A stretch of 5,820 bases of DNA from Thiomargarita sp. (GTDB lineage Bacteria; Pseudomonadota; Gammaproteobacteria; Beggiatoales; Beggiatoaceae). The notes beneath the pieces were generated by a model. The model saw only the letters and a program-made list of their open reading frames with translations. It had not been told where the DNA came from and did no database searches. The position numbers and the translations under genes are program-made. Below are positions 5,058-5,820 of the stretch, piece after piece. Position 1 is the first letter of the stretch; every line of letters begins with the position of its first letter. The stretch spans positions 1-5,820 of the forward strand of contig DYNO01000193.1 in NCBI GenBank assembly GCA_020721025.1, read 5' to 3'.

Positions 5058-5723
5058 ATGGTTACCGATAGTGACCCAAAAGTTTATACCCCACCCCGTA
5101 AAGAAGTTCCAATCCACGTCGATGCAGTTACTATGGAATGCGGTGCAGCAATCAGTCGTGGACAGATGGAGCAATTTGTTCGTTCATTTCAACAAAGTGC
5201 CCGACGATGGGAAATTGTCGTGTATCCGGCGATATTCGCTTTTGCATTATTGGCGGCTTACGGATTTTTCTTAATTTATAGTTTGACCAGTGACATGACC
5301 AAGATTGCCCGCAGTATTGATCCAAATATGGGCGAACACATGCGTTCAATGTCGCATAGCATCAAAACGCTGTCGGTGCAAATTGAATCCATGACCGGTA
5401 CGATGACCGAAATCTCAACCAAATTAGATACATTAGCACCAATGCTGCAACACATGGGATATATGGAACAAGCCATGGTACGCATGGACGGTTCGATCAC
5501 TCGCATGGATAAATCAATTCGTAGCATGGATGAATCGATGGTGCGGATGGATACTTCAATGACAACAATGAATAAAGCCGTGACTCGGATGAATAAAGCC
5601 ATGCAAACGATGACCGCTTCCACCGACCAAATGCGCCGCGATATGATGGTGATGAGTCGCGGGATTAATAATTTTTCTCGACCGATGGGATTTATGAACA
5701 ATAACGTGCCAATCCCTTGGTGA
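5058..5723 (+). CDS. Single-pass membrane protein with methionine-heptad coiled coil, unknown function
   Basis: I do not assign this 221-residue protein to a named family. It has a soluble N-terminal part (1-51, with Pro-rich TPPRKEVPIH and one Cys at 28), one transmembrane helix (about 53-76, WEIVVYPAIF to FFLIYSL) and a long helical region to about 200. From residue 129 to 199 methionine occupies every seventh position (129, 136, 143, 150, 157, 164, 171, 178, 185, 192, 199). The position four later (133, 140, 147 and so on) is usually Met, Ile or Val. This is a regular a/d coiled coil, with Asp or Asn commonly following the core Met. The tail (SRPMGFMNNNVPIPW) is distinct and Pro/Asn-rich. 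With RR at 49-50 before the helix, the coiled coil probably faces the periplasm. Its own promoter and strong ribosome site suggest a separate, well-expressed transcript. A structural, oligomerising or metal-binding role is possible but unproven. Confidence 0.85.
   Translation: MVTDSDPKVYTPPRKEVPIHVDAVTMECGAAISRGQMEQFVRSFQQSARRWEIVVYPAIFAFALLAAYGFFLIYSLTSDMTKIARSIDPNMGEHMRSMSHSIKTLSVQIESMTGTMTEISTKLDTLAPMLQHMGYMEQAMVRMDGSITRMDKSIRSMDESMVRMDTSMTTMNKAVTRMNKAMQTMTASTDQMRRDMMVMSRGINNFSRPMGFMNNNVPIPW
5442..5654 (+). repeat. 21-bp periodic coding repeat (methionine heptads)
   Basis: ATG codons recur every 21 bp from 5442 to 5652, encoding the eleven core methionines. Related units such as CGCATGGA, AGCATGGA, CGGATGGA and CGGATGAA are visible between 5481 and 5600. 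The units have diverged at wobble positions while keeping Met, which points to old internal duplication followed by selection on the heptad pattern. The same repeat produces a long spurious open frame on the opposite strand. Confidence 0.8.
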
Positions 5724-5820
5724 AATAGAATTGACTGATGACAAACCAAATGTCAATGTAAGATCACTTATAGAACCGATTTGACATCTTCAAACTCAGT
5801 AAAAAAGTAAAGTTTAAAAA
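5724..5820. other. 3' flank without a gene
   Basis: This AT-rich stretch has no convincing intrinsic terminator. ATGTCAA (5750-5756) and TTGACAT (5781-5787) form a 7-bp inverted repeat with a 24-bp spacer. TTGACA at 5781-5786 is a perfect -35 hexamer but has no good -10 within 16-18 bp. It may be the upstream region of a gene beyond the window. Confidence 0.4.

Noticed and set aside
5276..5749. 157-codon antisense frame over the coiled-coil gene
   Set aside because: It mirrors the 21-bp periodic repeat; the regular ATG/CAT spacing keeps the reverse frame open. The forward gene has the promoter, ribosome site and membrane helix.
5762..5770. GATCACTTA as a distant inverted copy of the tandem-repeat core
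   Set aside because: Only 9 bases match and the flanks do not, which is compatible with chance in a window of this size.
5781..5813. Promoter with TTGACA at 5781
   Set aside because: The -35 hexamer is perfect, but the nearest -10-like sequence (TAAAGT at 5808) is 21 bp away.

Overview
This window comes from a moderately AT-rich gammaproteobacterial chromosome. The DXR, thioredoxin and Rho proteins match the Escherichia coli proteins closely in length and motif order. The trxA-rho gene order is the one found in E. coli and many other Gammaproteobacteria. The repeats upstream of dxr look like those I recall from filamentous or sulfur-oxidising gammaproteobacteria (Beggiatoa/Thiothrix type). 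That finer placement is an impression from memory and was not tested.

Layout. Positions 1-110 hold five direct copies of a 22-bp unit that run off the left edge. The array merges into a 216-bp repeat element (106-321) with perfect 53-bp inverted arms around a 110-bp non-coding core. Next is dxr (380-1576), second enzyme of the MEP isoprenoid pathway, without its usual uppS/cdsA/rseP neighbours. A 434-bp gap with no convincing gene leads to trxA (2011-2337), whose active site reads CEPC instead of the usual CGPC. A 14-bp direct repeat sits just outside each end of trxA. A 407-bp leader then precedes rho (2745-4001). Its last 85 bases are C-rich and G-poor, and they also contain two tiny reading frames joined to each other and to the rho start by ATGA overlaps. 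A family 2 glycosyltransferase (4037-4951) follows rho. Last comes a monocistronic-looking gene (5058-5723) for a membrane-anchored coiled-coil protein with methionine at one core position of eleven consecutive heptads. The final 97 bases contain no gene.

How the parts relate. trxA, rho and the glycosyltransferase lie on one strand and may be partly co-transcribed, but the long rho leader suggests that rho has its own control. Autogenous regulation of rho by termination in its leader is established in E. coli, and the leader here has suitable composition. dxr, rho and the glycosyltransferase have no recognisable Shine-Dalgarno sequence, while trxA and the coiled-coil gene do. For rho and the glycosyltransferase the start codon overlaps an upstream in-frame TGA, so translational coupling is a possible explanation.

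I found no CRISPR array, tRNA, rRNA or complete transposase gene. The most unusual items are the overlapping micro-ORF chain into rho, the methionine-heptad membrane protein, the CEPC thioredoxin, and the tandem array plus inverted-repeat element upstream of dxr.
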